NCBI RefSeq assembly: GCF_003144195.1
Contig: NW_020290000.1
Location: 558,001 to 622,000, forward strand
DNA length: 64,000 bases
DNA from: Ceraceosorus guamensis
Taxonomy: Eukaryota; Basidiomycota; Exobasidiomycetes; Ceraceosorales; Ceraceosoraceae
Direction of reading: 5' to 3'
The translations under genes and the position numbers were made by a program. Each line of letters begins with the position of its first letter. Positions within the stretch are counted from its first letter, which is position 1. Positions 1-11,485 of this stretch are shown here, in pieces. A model generated the notes under the pieces. It was not told where the DNA came from. It did not search any database and saw only the letters and a list, made by a program, of their open reading frames with translations.

Positions 1-251
1 CTCAGAGGCACGCCATCTCCGAGCGTGGGGGAGCCTGTATCATCTGCATACTCGTCCGTGTCCGCCTTTTTCCCTTTGGCCTTCTTTTTCTTCTTCTTCG
101 CAGCGGCAGCGGCTGCTGCAGCGGTAGCCGAGGGGGTCGAAGTGGAGTTGTGCTCCGCTACAGGCGCTGCTCTGGGCGACTGCTGTTGAGCACTGGCCGG
201 CGGAGCTGTGACAGCAGGCTGAGCCCTCACTGGCGCCTTGGCCTTGGCCAT
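1..251 (-). CDS. N-terminal fragment of a Lys/Ala-rich protein (possibly NST1-like)
   Basis: The frame opens with ATG at 251 (MAKAKAPVRAQ...) and stays open to the left edge, giving 83 residues of a protein whose rest lies outside the window. The visible part is low complexity: a Pro/Gln/Ala segment, a run of alanines, six consecutive lysines followed by AKGKK, then an acidic stretch (ADTDEYADDTG). This Ala-Lys-acidic start resembles the N-termini of fungal NST1-type stress-response proteins, but low-complexity similarity is weak evidence and no folded domain is visible. A longer overlapping frame runs through the same bases (40-309) but gives a Cys/Ser-rich product with no protein-like character, so the alanine/lysine frame was preferred. 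Confidence 0.5.
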   Translation of the reverse strand, partial: MAKAKAPVRAQPAVTAPPASAQQQSPRAAPVAEHNSTSTPSATAAAAAAAAKKKKKKAKGKKADTDEYADDTGSPTLGDGVPL

Positions 252-2076
252 CTCGGTCTCCGCGTGGTGGACAGCGGAATGAAACGCTGAGCCAGCAACG
301 CAGGAACAAGCAGGATCAGATCAAGTCGACCAGCGCAGGAGACGCTGGGTGAGCGAGGTCAAATGCGCTGTAGGTGATAAAGAGAGTGTAGCGGTAAAGG
401 CCGGAATACCAGAGAAGTCCGAACGAATCGAGCCGCTCTGTTTCGAACAGGCCACGAGTTATGCCAGATGTCTGGTGTCGAGGATGGGTGCAATGAGGTG
501 GCGCTTGTGGTGCAAGTAGCAAGCGATCTTGCCCACTATTCACTAATCACTTGCTTTGATGGTTCGTCATGGACCCGTACAAGGAGCAAAGCGGAAATTT
601 TGGAGATCTCGAATCGTGAATTGCGTGTGCATCGTCTCCCGCGCCTCTTCGCTGCCATCAGGAGGACTCGCGACTTGAAGGTGGACTCTGACTCTCCTCT
701 TACTCTCGTCTCGACTTTGCTCGCGCAGATCGCTCAGACCTTTGGAGGCCGAAGAGCCGCGCTCACGCGCTTGCTGCTGCCTCTCTGCCTACCTGCTGCC
801 TGCCTGCCTGCTTGCCTGCCTGCTTGCTCCTGCTGCCTGCGCCTGCTGGTCCGGCCCAGTCAGCTGCTGTCTCGCTCATGGCTAGTAGTACCGCACCGGA
901 TACTCGTGACCTGTAGCAGCCACAGCACTCACACAGTGTGACGTGCGCGACCGCGTAAGCTCCGCGAGCAGCAGCAGCCATCTCGCGTGGCTACAGCATG
1001 CAGCAAGCAGCCAACGCAAGGCCCCGCGAAGCTGTAGGCGCCAAAGCAGTGCAGTCGCACGGCAAACCAAGCAAGCGGCTGCTGCAGCACGCTTGCTGCT
1101 CGAGCCTGCTACACACACATAGACTACAGTACTGCACCCAGCTTATAGCTGCTGACTGTGCGTTCGTTGCCCCCACTCTTTCGCTGGCTGCTGCTGCTGC
1201 TCTCTCGCAATACACCTGCCCACGACTCATCAGTAGGCGTTTTCTGTGCGGGCCGAAGCGCAAGACGGCAAGAGAGAACAAGAGATGTTTGAAACACGTG
1301 ACCACTCACTTGACCCACGGCTCGCCCGCAAACAAAAATTCGTTCTTTGTATAGGACCAGCAAAAGAAGGTCCCGCGACGAGCTTGTCCGACAAACCCAT
1401 GGCGACTACGCGCGGCGAGGTCAAGCACTATTGACTGCTGAATCTAACTTCATATTCTTGATTTGGGAATGCGGACATAAATTACAGAAGAGTCTTATTT
1501 GAGTCCTGGAAGAGCACCAAAGCTATATTCATCTAGATTCGGGTTTTGACTTTCAAAAACTCTGCCTGGTGGCATCAACGCAAATCTTGTATCGTGAATA
1601 GTGATCTCGAATTGTGTCAGACCATTCCCACTCGCGCAGCATTCAAATTTAACTCAGCATGAATATCCTTCGTGCTCGCTGCAGCCATGTTTCTGGCGCC
1701 ACGAACATGATCACAATTGAATCTTGAATAACAGACCGTAATCTTCAACTTCCGTATTTTGGGTTCAACGGTTGCCGGCCTCATGCTGTTCGCAGCAGAC
1801 GACAGAGCCTTCACAAATCCGTGAATTGGTGAAGGTCGCCGCCGCGCGTGCATCTGCACACAGACCATCGAGACCACGTGGCGTCGGCATTCTCAACGAG
1901 CTCGACGCGGCGCAGGCACAAGCTCAGCCAACACAGCACAGCACAGCACACAGCACACATCCAACTCTCCACCAAGATTCACTACTGCTACTGATTGCAA
2001 ACTCATAGTCACACTCTGATTGTGTCTTCTACGGATGAGCCTGCTCACTCTTGATTCGACTCCTTTGCTTCGAGAG
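252..2076. other. Intergenic region, 1.8 kb
   Basis: No convincing gene. It holds a degenerate TGCC/TGCT tandem tract (about 794-840), a CTG-rich stretch near 1170-1200, a CACAG tandem tract (about 1931-1959) and two copies of the dispersed AATCGTGAA motif (612-620, 1591-1599). The open frames here are Cys/Ser/Ala-rich products of these repeats. Confidence 0.6.
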
Positions 2077-3817
2077 CTATGACATTTCTCGAATTCTGCT
2101 ATTTGCAGCTGGTACACGGCGGTCGTTCAGCATATTCGCAGCATTCTCCTCTCTCTCCCTCACCGCATCCAACCTCTCCTCCTCTACCGCGCGATTTAAT
2201 TCATTCTGTAGTACCTCGCAATGGGATTGAATCTCTTCTTTGAAATCTTGCCTGATCTTGTCTGCGACTGCGCTTCGCCACATTGCCGCGTAAAAGACCA
2301 TCTTCTTCCTGCCGTGCTGCGAAAGGACCAGCGCAAGGTCGGAGAGTGCGAGCTCCAATAACGACGATCCAGTCTCCTCTTCTACAGCTGGGAAAATCAA
2401 GCGAAGGGAATCCTGAAGCAGCGCGAGCATCTGCGCTGCAGATTCACGCCAATGCCTCCCAAGCCGACTCAAGACATCAAAGGCCACCTCTTCGACGCTC
2501 CCAAATTGCGTCCTAGACTGTTCGCCCTTGATCGCGTTGACGAATGGCAGTGCGCGCGCTGCAATATCCTTTGCCACTCTCTTCTGTGTCGCCGCTTCTT
2601 GTGCCATGATCGATGACAGCGCATCATGTTTCAGCCTTTCTTCAGGGCGGCTCAATGCTGGGACGGGGCGTCGAGCACCGTCCTCAACTTCTGGTCCTTG
2701 TTCTGGCTCGGCAGGCCGCTCGGGCACGGTTGCGAGCGACTGGCCTCCCGTGTCAGGCACATTCTCGAGAGGTGGCATATCGGCATACTTGTACTCCTCT
2801 TCTTGCGTCGGAGCACTCCCGTGAGCCCCAGTACTCAGTGTCTCGGATGCTTGCTGAGATTTCTTGTTGTCGTCAAAGAGCATCACCTCCTGAAGTGCGG
2901 AGACGTCCAAGTGTCGAGTGAGGTGGGCGTACACTAGGAGTACAGCCAGCAAGTTGTAGCGCAGCGATGCGGCTTCCGTCGGCGGTCTCAATCTGCTGGC
3001 CTCATCACTGAATTCTTTGCTCTTCCGACTTGGCAGTCTTCGCTTTGACGACGATGCGGTCCACCACGGTCCGTCCTCCTCCTCGCCATTCCGAGCGCGC
3101 TTGTGATCTTGAAGGGCAAAAGCAAGGAACGCGTCGCGCTGTGAATGTGACAGTGCCGATATGATCTGTGAAGTATCTGCGCTCTCTGCCAGCGAAAACT
3201 GGACATGTGAGTGAATGTAGCATACATGCGCGTGCTCGGGAAGCTATTTGCTCACCTGGATCAAAATCGGCGGGTAGCTGTAGAGACGCATTATCATTAT
3301 CGCACTCTTCATCCGATGCGTCATGAGCATCGACTCCCGTCTCATCCTCGATTTGCTGTTGTCGAAACCTTCTGAGAAGCTCCATTACCTCCGTACGCTC
3401 TGCATCCGTCGCTTTGAAGCCGTGGGCGCCTGCAAAACCTTCTTCTCCCAGTTCCTCTCGCAGCACGCGATCTACAAAAGGCTTGGAACATCTGTCGTGC
3501 TGCGGTGAGCGAAAGCATGCCAGGCTGCAGTATCGAGCGTTGCACTGAGGACATGTGTATGCCGAATTTCGCTTTGAGCAGCTACGCCGGTGGTCAGAGG
3601 GGGAGCAGGCACCGATGGATAAGCGTGGCGCATGGCAACAGGAAGGCGACGCGGAAGAGGTCGCGACTCACAAAGCGCAAACCACAACGGGATCAATTCG
3701 ATCTGCTGCAGAGTATCCATAATTGTGCTTGGCATCCTCTTCGTCCTCCTCCGCTCCACCGAATCGGCGAGCCTTTGCGGCGGCTCGCGTGACGTTGAAG
3801 AGCTCTTCGAGTGACAT
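2077..3817 (-). CDS. HIT-type zinc finger protein, ZNHIT2-like
   Basis: Three exons, complement(2077..3185, 3256..3581, 3672..3817), encode 526 aa. The zf-HIT finger is split by the first intron: after splicing it reads C47-x2-C50-x8-C59-x2-C62-x4-C67-x3-C71-x5-H77-x2-C80, the full treble-clef set. The rest is helical and charged, with no other domain recognised. Both introns show GTGAGT/GTGAGC donors, and phases agree (2, then 1). ZNHIT2-type proteins act with the R2TP/HSP90 system in assembling snRNPs (U5, box C/D); that role is inferred from the finger and the long helical tail, and another HIT-finger family member is possible. The gene is divergent from DPH5 and shares a 637-bp promoter gap with it. 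Confidence 0.8.
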
Positions 3818-4454
3818 CTTGACGGCGTGCAAGGCCAAAATCTGACTTCTTAGTCTCGCGTTGTCATGACTGTCGTGACCTCAGAGCTGCGCCTATAGCG
3901 ATCTTGGACCTAGTCAGTGAGACGGATGGTAGCGGGGAGAGCGTGGAGAAGGTGGAGGATCATCAGCATGCAGCTCAGCGCCACCATCACCAGCAGGCGT
4001 GTATACTATTCGTGATTGTATACCGTAACTATACACGCCTTTGCACGAGTGCAACGCCGCGGCAGACGCGCACGCTGAGTCGCGTGCGCGAAAATCAGCA
4101 CCGCCTCGCTCAAATGAAAATCGCGATGTTTGACCTGATCAATCCCGAGCGCGCGCAGCGCAGCTTGGCCCCTGCTTTCACCTTGAACCTTGAACCTACG
4201 CAGGGCCGGCAGGGACTCGCACCGCACTCTCTGACCACGCACCTTCGTCCTGCTCGCAGTGTCAACGCAGCCGGCCCGGTTCAACTTTGCAATCTCGCGC
4301 AATACACTCACGCTTGCCTCCATCCTTCTCCACCCGGCACAGCTCCAGACACGGATAGGGGAGCATCGGTCGCAAGACGAAAGCACGGCCATACTTGGTA
4401 TCATTGCCATTCATCCTCGACGCACCAAACTTTCTAGCTCGCCAAGTACTCGTC
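3818..4454. promoter_or_regulatory. Shared divergent promoter gap, HIT-finger gene / DPH5
   Basis: The two genes start on opposite strands 637 bp apart, so this gap must hold both promoters. It contains a perfect 11-bp inverted repeat (3995-4005 and 4030-4040, arms AGGCGTGTATA/TATACACGCCT) around a 24-nt loop. No TATA box could be assigned with confidence. Confidence 0.5.
3995..4040. repeat. Perfect inverted repeat, 11-bp arms, 24-nt spacer
   Basis: The left arm AGGCGTGTATA (3995-4005) is exactly complementary to TATACACGCCT (4030-4040). It could fold as a hairpin or bind a dimeric regulator. It lies roughly midway between two divergent start codons. The function is unknown. Confidence 0.7.
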
Positions 4455-5545
4455 ATGGTGCTGTACATCATAGGCCTAGGCCTGGCAGATGAGAAGGACA
4501 TCACACTTCGCGGCTTGGAAGCCATCCGATCCTCCTCCCGCGTCTACCTTGAGGCGTACACCTCCATTCTCATGCTCTCCAACACGAGCGCACTGGAAAA
4601 GTTGTGGGGGAAACCGGTCATCATGGCGCATCGAGAGACGGTAGAGCTGGAAGCTGATGACATCATCCGAGACTGCAAAGATGGCAATGTCAGTTTTTGC
4701 GTAGTCGGCGATCCGCTATCAGCCACGACGCACACCGACTTGATTCTTCGCGCAAAAGCTTCGGGAGCGACTGTGCGAGTGGTGCACAATGCCAGCATCA
4801 TGACGGCCATTGCGAGTTCGGGCTTGCAACCTTACAACTTCGGACAGACTGTCAGCGTGCCTTTTGCTCAGGTGGACAGTTGGTTGCCCAGAATCGCAGA
4901 GAACCTTCAGCATGGCATGCACACCTTGGTCCTGGGCGACATCAAGGTTAGAGAACAGAGCGAAGAGGATATGGCCAGGTGAGCAGCCGAGGCGACGAAG
5001 CATGCACCACAATCGCAGAGCGTCCTGACAGTCTTCTCTGCCTTGCAATCCGCCTGCGCTTCAGGGGCATCCAAAGGTACCAACCACCTCGCTACATGCT
5101 AATCCCTCAACTCATCGAAAAGCTGCTCTCGGCTTCCGAAGCGCATTCACAAGGTCTGGCAAAATCTTCGCTTCCTGTCGCTCCCATTTTGAGTGCGCAA
5201 AACACTCTGGCGGTAGCGCTGTGTAGAATGGGAGCGGAAAGCGAGGGCATCTATGCCGGTACGCTAGCTGAGCTGCACGCGTTGGCCGCAGCTACGCCAG
5301 AGGAAGCACGAGCAGAGGAAGAGGCGGACGATGCGGACGAGCTGGCTTCGGAGGCGGAGCTGGACAAGAGAAGGGCGCAGAGAGCGGAAGAGAGGGCTCA
5401 TACAGCGTTTGGAGCACCACTGCATAGCTTGGTCATTGTTGGGAGCAGAATACACGACATGGAAGCGCGTTATGCTGGCCAATACAAAGTAACAGGGAGC
5501 AGATGGGATGATGTGGCCCGGGAGGTGTATGGCTGTCGAGATTGA
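4455..5545 (+). CDS. DPH5: Diphthine methyl ester synthase
   Basis: Two exons, join(4455..4978, 5065..5545), give 334 aa. Dph5 transfers methyl groups from S-adenosylmethionine to the modified histidine of elongation factor 2 in diphthamide synthesis, in the cytosol. The start is set by MVLYIIGLGLADEKDI, the usual Dph5 N-terminus (tetrapyrrole methylase fold). Other family signatures are VVGDPLSATTHTDL, HNASIMTAIASSGLQPYNFG and, across the intron, DIKVREQSEEDMAR|GIQRYQPPRYM. The C-terminus keeps LHSLVIVGSRIHDMEARY, but an acidic Glu/Ala insert of about 35 residues precedes it and seems lineage-specific. The intron is 86 nt (GTGAGC...CAG, phase 2). An in-frame ATG lies upstream at about 4395, but the added residues do not look like the family. 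Confidence 0.95.
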
Positions 5546-6384
5546 TGGCGATATGCATGAAATATCGCAATGGCAAAGCGTCGCCGTTGATGCTGTTTTG
5601 CCAGAAGAATCACCAAGCGAGCGAAGTTGGGTATGCGTGTTCGGCCCTCGTCGGAATTTAGCTCTTTTGCTGCCGACTATCACGCTGTTGCGAGCGCCGC
5701 CGCGTAAAGAATGATTTCAAAGGAGCTCGCAAAGCTCGCGGAGGGGCTTAAGATATGCCTGACAATGCAGTCGCTGTCATAGAGCTCCTCTTCTGACTCT
5801 GGTCTTGCAAATTTGTCAGTCACGACGTGTTTGTGTTACTTCCACACAAAGCCTCAAATGATCTACACTGGCTGCCCTTGGTTCAGACCAAAAAGCTTCT
5901 TGCCATCGACAGACCTGCGTCGTCTGACTTGAAGTCGAAATTCCTTGTTCACGATGCGATTTTTGATTCACGATGCACGATTGCTTCCGTGCTTGCGAGA
6001 AGTCAATGAAAGTCGTGAGTGTTTATGAGTATAGTCAAGAGTGGTTTTGGGCAAGCATCCGCGCGGGATCAGCTACGCGCACAGCATGCGCGTGCTCATC
6101 CCCGCGCTCCCTGCTGCTGGGCCGCGGCGCAAGCTGAGGCACGGACCGACTTTTTTCCGTTCCGATCGGAGCTAGGTGGGAGAGTCGCGCGCCCGGCCTG
6201 CTAAGTTGCGGGACGCCTCAGAACTTTACCTCCTCACGAGTGCTGCTGAATCGTGAAGAGCGATGGGTTTGCAATGCGCTCCAAGACTTGAAGCCCCGCC
6301 CACCCTCCTTCCTTCTTTTGCCACCAGCATCGTCAAGAACAGATCACTTTGAGCAGTGCATCGTCAAGTCAGATCTCTTCTACG
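5546..6384. other. Intergenic region, 839 bp
   Basis: It lies between two genes on the + strand and holds the terminator of DPH5 and the promoter of the fusion gene. It contains three close copies of the TTCACGAT/TCACGAT-type motif around 5948-5980 and one GAATCGTGAA at 6248-6257. No gene was recognised. Confidence 0.6.
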
Positions 6385-7940
6385 ATGCCTCGAGTACCTT
6401 ACGTCTTTCCCCCCGCCGGGAGCGATGCTGTGGCAGATGCCATCCGTCAGAGACGAGGGGCGAGGGGACTAACATCTCTTGATGGCATGCTGCTCAACGC
6501 TCCGCCCATCGCTCAGGGATGGAACACACTGCTAGGAGCCGTGAGGACGGGTAGTCAGCTGGAGGGCGATTTGCGAGAAATCATGGTACGTTCTCGCGAT
6601 GCCTGTGTCGACGCGAGCAGGCCACAGTGAATACTCAACACTGCCTTGCTGTGCGTTCAATCATTCTCATCAAGATTTTGAGGGTGGCCGCTAGAAACAA
6701 AGCAGCCTTTGAATGGATCCAACACGAAAAGGTGGCGCGCGAAGAGGGTGTCAGCACGGAGCAACTCAATCGTATTGGCGATCTTGGCGTCCCAGCTTTG
6801 TCTTCTACCAGGCCAGGAGCTGGCTCATTGTCGAGCATCCAAGCTGCAATGCTTTCATTAGCAGACGAAATGACGACCAAGGTGCAGGTATCGGATGAGA
6901 CGTTCGAGGCAGCTAGATCCGCGTTTCAAAAAGCTGGAGAGGACGAGACTGCAGCGAATAGAAAGGTCGTCGAGGCAGTGGCTACAACCGCAGTGTACAA
7001 CATGGTCTCGCGATTTCTAGTGGCGCTGGACATTGATGACAAAGCAGCTGCACCCGTGCCAGTTCCTGGTATGGACAATTCATCCCCTCTCACAACATCA
7101 GACGACACCTCTTATCGCTACATCGACGTCAAGACTGGAGGTGGATGCAGGTTGGCGAGTAGCGTAAGCTTCACTAGTGTCAACGCTCCTTGGATCATCC
7201 TTGTCAACTCTCTGATGACAAATCTCACGATGTGGAAATGGGTCTTGCCGCACTTTCAAAAGGCAGGCTATAACGTAATCTCGTACGATCAAAGAGGGCA
7301 CGGAAGGTCTAGCGTTCCGGGTGAAGCATGTACCATGGAAATCTTGGCTGATGACGTCGCCGAAATCCTCTCTGCGTACGGTATCGACAAGGCGTACGCA
7401 GTCATCGGCGTCAGTCAAGGTGGTGCTACAGCGCTGTCTTTTGCAGTCAGACATCCACAATTAGCCGAACGCGTCATTGCATGCGACACACAAGCCTCGA
7501 CTCCTAGCGCCAATGTTCAGGCTTGGAACGACAGGATAGACTTGGCAAGGAGAGAGTCCATGTCGCATTTGGCTGATCAGACTGTACCTCGCTGGTTTGG
7601 CGAGCAGACAAACGCAACTCTCGAGGTGAGAGACAAGCTGCATGAACTCGTATCCACAACGTCCGTGGACGGGTTCGAAAAGGGTGCCCGGGCACTGCAG
7701 AGCTACGATCTGCTTCAAGCTGGTCTGCTAGAGGCGTTGGCGAAGACGAAGGCTCTGCTGATCGCAGGAGAGCACGACGGCAAACTACCGGAGACGCTGC
7801 GAGCGCTGGCTCAGCAGGTGCGGGAGCAAGACTCGAGCGCCAACGTGCATTTCGAGGCCATTCCCGCGTCTGGCCACTTGCCAATGTGCGACAATCCGGA
7901 CAAGTGGTGGGAGGTGGTAGGAGCTTGGTTGGCCAAGTAG
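6385..7940 (+). CDS. Carboxymuconolactone decarboxylase / alpha-beta hydrolase fusion
   Basis: Two exons, join(6385..6585, 6675..7940), give 488 aa. Residues about 1-192 form a carboxymuconolactone decarboxylase (AhpD-like) domain: the splice joins EGDLREIM to ILRVAARNKAAFEWIQHE, the family core, and the AVATTAVYNMVSRFLVAL helix closes it. No CxxC is seen, which argues for the decarboxylase branch rather than a peroxiredoxin-type AhpD. Residues about 210-488 are an alpha/beta hydrolase like 3-oxoadipate enol-lactonase: VNSLMTNLTMWKWVLP, YDQRGHGRSS, nucleophile S314 in GVSQGG, acid in AGEHDGKLP, H468 in SGHLPMCD. Together the two activities would carry out consecutive steps of the protocatechuate/beta-ketoadipate route. 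Bacterial PcaL joins the same domains in the opposite order. Substrate is inferred; other aromatic or lactone substrates are possible. Confidence 0.88.
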
Positions 7941-9074
7941 CAGCACTAGCAGCACGAGTCGCTTTGAAATGCATTTATTTGTCCCCATTGTGGATGCCGT
8001 CACGAGTATGATTGCAAGGCCGCGCAACATTGTCGTGGGTAGGTAGGGGTGCGCGCTGTCTCAACGGAACAGACAGCCTCGCTCTCCGAAGCGAGCAGCA
8101 CCGAGCAACGCATGTACATCGCTACGACTTGAATGCGGTATGGCAGTAGCTTAGGCTCCGCGATCATGCACTCTCGCTGACTGCCATCACGCATGTCATT
8201 TCGAAAGCTCGACTCCTGACTGTCGGGCCGTCATGACTGGCCAGTCCGGCCACTCGCATGCCGGATGCTGGCTGCATCCAGACGAACAACAGTCTTTTTG
8301 CGCCAATCATGATCGGGCAGCGTCTACGTAGCAGCTGGCCCAGCCTGCTACGAGCTTGACGTGATCGATGCCCGAACAGACAGACGGAAATACTTCTTCT
8401 TTCACGCTGGGGAATGCGTGGGCTTTTCGAAGCAGGAATCAATGTCCAAGTAACGAGGCTCGACGAAGCTTCGGAATCTGAATGAATGGCAGACGATACG
8501 CAGTACCTCGAGATGGAAGCTGCGCATGGGTTGCGTGCGGGCGTTGTCACATATGGTGGGACCCCTCTTCTCACCATTTTCCGCCGCACCGCCTTCCTAG
8601 CCGGTGGTGGTGGGAGACGGCAGCAGGACCGCACCCTGTCACGACTCAACGCTTCCTGTGCAGATGCGGGGTAAGGGCCAGCAGCAGCACACACCCAAGC
8701 AAGGCAACGCGATGCGATGCGATGCGGGCTTTTTCCGGCATCCACGCTAAGCTTTGACCGGTTACATTTCTACCGAGGCTCATTGGTGCACAGGTCAGTT
8801 TCGGCGGGTGCGTGTGCTAGCTGGGCAGATCACGGTTTCCCAATGTTTCGTATCAATCAATCAGAAAGTCGTGAGTGCAAGCCTCCCTCTTCATGACGAC
8901 CCTCATACTTGTAGTGACCAAAATTGGCGCACCACTTTGACGAGAAGGCAAGAGATCTCAAGACTACAAGCTAGCCTTGTTCCCGTGGAGCGTGCCAACT
9001 TGACACGTCCTCTCGCTCTTCATCCTTTTTCCGACAAGAAGCGCATCCTCCTTGTGACCGACCGCACTTTTATA
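7941..9074. other. Intergenic region, 1.1 kb
   Basis: Nothing coding is recognised on either strand. It holds a short GATGC x3 tandem at 8711-8725. The frame on the - strand at 8164-8745 is Arg/Ser/Ala-rich without motifs. Confidence 0.6.
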
Positions 9075-11153
9075 ATGTTGCTCAACCTCACAGCAAGTCC
9101 GTGGGCCACGAGTGGACTGATACTCGCTCTGCTCGCGGTACGCATGGCCTACGTTCGCACCGTTCGCTTCCATCACCGCGATGCCGTAGAGAAGCGTTTC
9201 GAGGGCAAGTACGCTCTGAGCAAGGAGGACGAGAAGCGCGGTCTGAAGCGCATGAACAAGAGCGGTTTACGCGGTGTAAGAGATGCACAGTACATCTTCC
9301 GAAGTGAGTCATGAGAGAGAGAGAGAGAGAGACATATGAGCTGCGCGGGGAAGCTATATACTTCACCGCCGCCGCCGCCGCCGCGTGTCTCACCCTTCGC
9401 TGATCACGTCGATCACGCCATTCACGTCAACGTCTTAGACATGAGCGCGCTGGAACAACCTTTCGTCACGCTAAAGTCGCTGGAGTTCAGCCTGTTCAAG
9501 ACTTATGGTATTCCATCCATCAGCAAAGTGAGACATGACTCGGTGACTGCCTGCCTGATGTACCGCCCGCGCGCGCCAAGCAGCCCATCACGCATTCTGA
9601 CAGCTAAGATGCCTGCCTGCCTGCCCGCCTATCTTTGCGCTGCATGCCGACCTCCTCGGCTTTGATTTGCACGGTCAGATTCTCTTGCGCACCGGCCAGT
9701 TTGTGTGAGTGGCCGGGACGGAATGTGATGTGCGCCGTCTCATACTCCCAACAAGTGACCCAGACTGACGCGTGCAACACGTCTCTGATCCGTGCTGCTG
9801 CTGGCTGCTGTCCATGCCTGCGCACGCCGCACCCGTTTCTCGTACGCAGACACTCCGACAAAGCATCGCGAAGGTATGCCGACACGGCGGTGCTCATCGC
9901 CGCATTCTTTACCTACGCCTTGCCTGCCCTGGATCTGGACAAGAACGATGTCGGACGAGCAGGTGAAGACGAGCTCTGGCCGGATGCGGACGATCCACGT
10001 TCAGCAATCGCTTTTGCGCGCATCAATTTCTTGCATCGTCGAGCCGACGCTCTGCACGGTCCGCACGGTGCTCCGATCTCCAACGACGACATGCTGTACA
10101 CGCTCAGCACATTCATGCTGGAGCCGGTGCTATGGTACAAGAAGGCCGGATGGCGCGATGCCACGCCTCTAGAAGCTGAAGCGCTCTTCACCGTCTTTTA
10201 CCATTCTGGTCGATGCCTCAACATCAAGGATATTCCAGACACCTTGGAAGCTATGAAGGTTTGGGCCGAGTCTTACGAGCAGGAACACATGGTCTTTGCT
10301 CCCCAGAATCACGAGGTCGCCGTCGAGACGATTCACCTGCTCTTGTACCACGTGCCTCGCGCTCTGCGTGCGCCCTTCTTCCCCATCATCGGTGAGCGAC
10401 GCGCTGTCCTCGTCTCGTCGCGCGCCATGTACCTCGCCAACATTTGCTAAAGACGTTCGTTTGCACTCGCGCTGCTTCGTGTACAGCTTCTCTCCTCTCA
10501 GATCGCCTACGCAAAGCCTTCGGACTGGCTACGCCTACTGCATGGGTCTCCAGCAGCACTTCGCTGGCACTGCGAGCCGTCGGGACATTCGTGCTGCTCT
10601 TCTGCGCTCCGCGTTCAATTCCCAAGACTCTGTTGCCCCTCGGCACCGACAACATACTGGACGGCTCTGTCGACATGGGCGTCTGTCCCGCTTCCGGTGC
10701 CAAGGCTGCAGACGGGCGCGTATGTCCGGTCGGCGGCGAGGAGAAGGCTAGGAAGGCAAGCAAGCCTAGGAGCTATCCTAATTGGGTGGAGAATGAGCCA
10801 ATCGTGAGCGCATATCCATCGCACGCTCTATTCGCATGTCATTTGGGCGAACGAACGCTGATCGTCTGTCTCTCTCTCTCTCTCGCTCCTTTTACTCCTT
10901 CGCCTCGACACTTGGACCTTAGTACATGCCCTCTGCTGCTCCAGGCAGCTTGCGCTACCTCTGGGAACGCGCTTTCGTCGCTCCAGAGAATAGGTACGGC
11001 GCTCGTCGCTTCACTGCCGCAGGCAAGCAAGGCTACCGCATCGAAGAAGCTGGTCCCAGGGGACTGGAGAATGCTGGACAGAAAGAGGTGCTGGTCGAGG
11101 CTGAGCGCATTCACGGAGGACCTATTCGCGGCAAATGGGCTTTCGAAGCGTAG
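9075..11153 (+). CDS. MpaB/DUF2236-type oxygenase-like membrane protein
   Basis: Six exons, join(9075..9303, 9439..9527, 9679..9704, 9850..10391, 10502..10803, 10923..11153), give 472 aa. An N-terminal hydrophobic segment (SGLILALLAVRMAYVRT) suggests membrane anchoring. The core matches the MpaB/rubber-oxygenase-like family (DUF2236): FKTYGIPSISK, TGQFVHSDKASRRY, DTAVLIAAFFTY, ARINFLHRRA, DDMLYTLSTFMLEPVLWYKK, FYHSGRCLNI. A second hydrophobic segment lies at LRAVGTFVLLF, and the tail carries PSAAPGSLRYLWE. MpaB of mycophenolic-acid synthesis is an ER-bound oxygenase; the substrate of this homologue is unknown. Exon 3 is only 26 nt. Intron 1 carries (GA)10 at 9313-9332 and (CCG)6 at 9366-9383. 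All phases close. No biosynthetic cluster is visible nearby. Confidence 0.85.
9313..9332. repeat. (GA)10 microsatellite in an intron
   Basis: Ten GA units lie in the first intron of the MpaB-like gene. A (CCG)6 tract follows at 9366-9383 in the same intron. Confidence 0.9.
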
Positions 11154-11485
11154 AGTGCGATCACGCATGCTTCGCTGATATTGAACATGACATCTGCAAG
11201 TCTCGCTTCGGCTCATCGTATCCAGCGCTCGCAGTCTCCTATTCCCCACGTCATTAGTTGTGTGATCCGCTTCTCAATTCCTGCACTGTTGAAGCGTGTA
11301 TCGATCTACAGGATTAGCTGCAGTAATGCCATCAAAATTTGGCATGAGAAGCGCTTGAACGGTCTTGGCGTGCTAGTAATACAGACAGCTGACCATGGGT
11401 CGAGGCAAGAAGTTGAGACAAGTTCAGAGCAAAAAGGAAGCTTGGGCGTATCGCTCTGCTTTTGGGTAAGACGAAAGGAAAATGC
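11154..11485. other. Convergent 3' gap, 332 bp
   Basis: It lies between the stops of the MpaB-like gene (+) and the phosphate carrier gene (-), so it holds both transcript ends. No conserved element was recognised. Confidence 0.5.

Noticed and set aside
468-941. 157-codon open frame on the + strand
   Set aside because: Its second half is a translation of the TGCC/TGCT tandem tract, and the first half has no motif or splice-joined continuation.
8164-8745. 193-codon open frame on the - strand
   Set aside because: Arg/Ser/Ala-rich with no recognisable motif, and it includes the GATGC tandem; it looks like chance in GC-rich intergenic DNA.
6385-11153. Possible secondary-metabolite cluster (fusion hydrolase next to MpaB-like gene)
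   Set aside because: No polyketide synthase, NRPS, terpene cyclase, cluster-type P450 or regulator lies nearby; flanking genes are DPH5 and a phosphate carrier.
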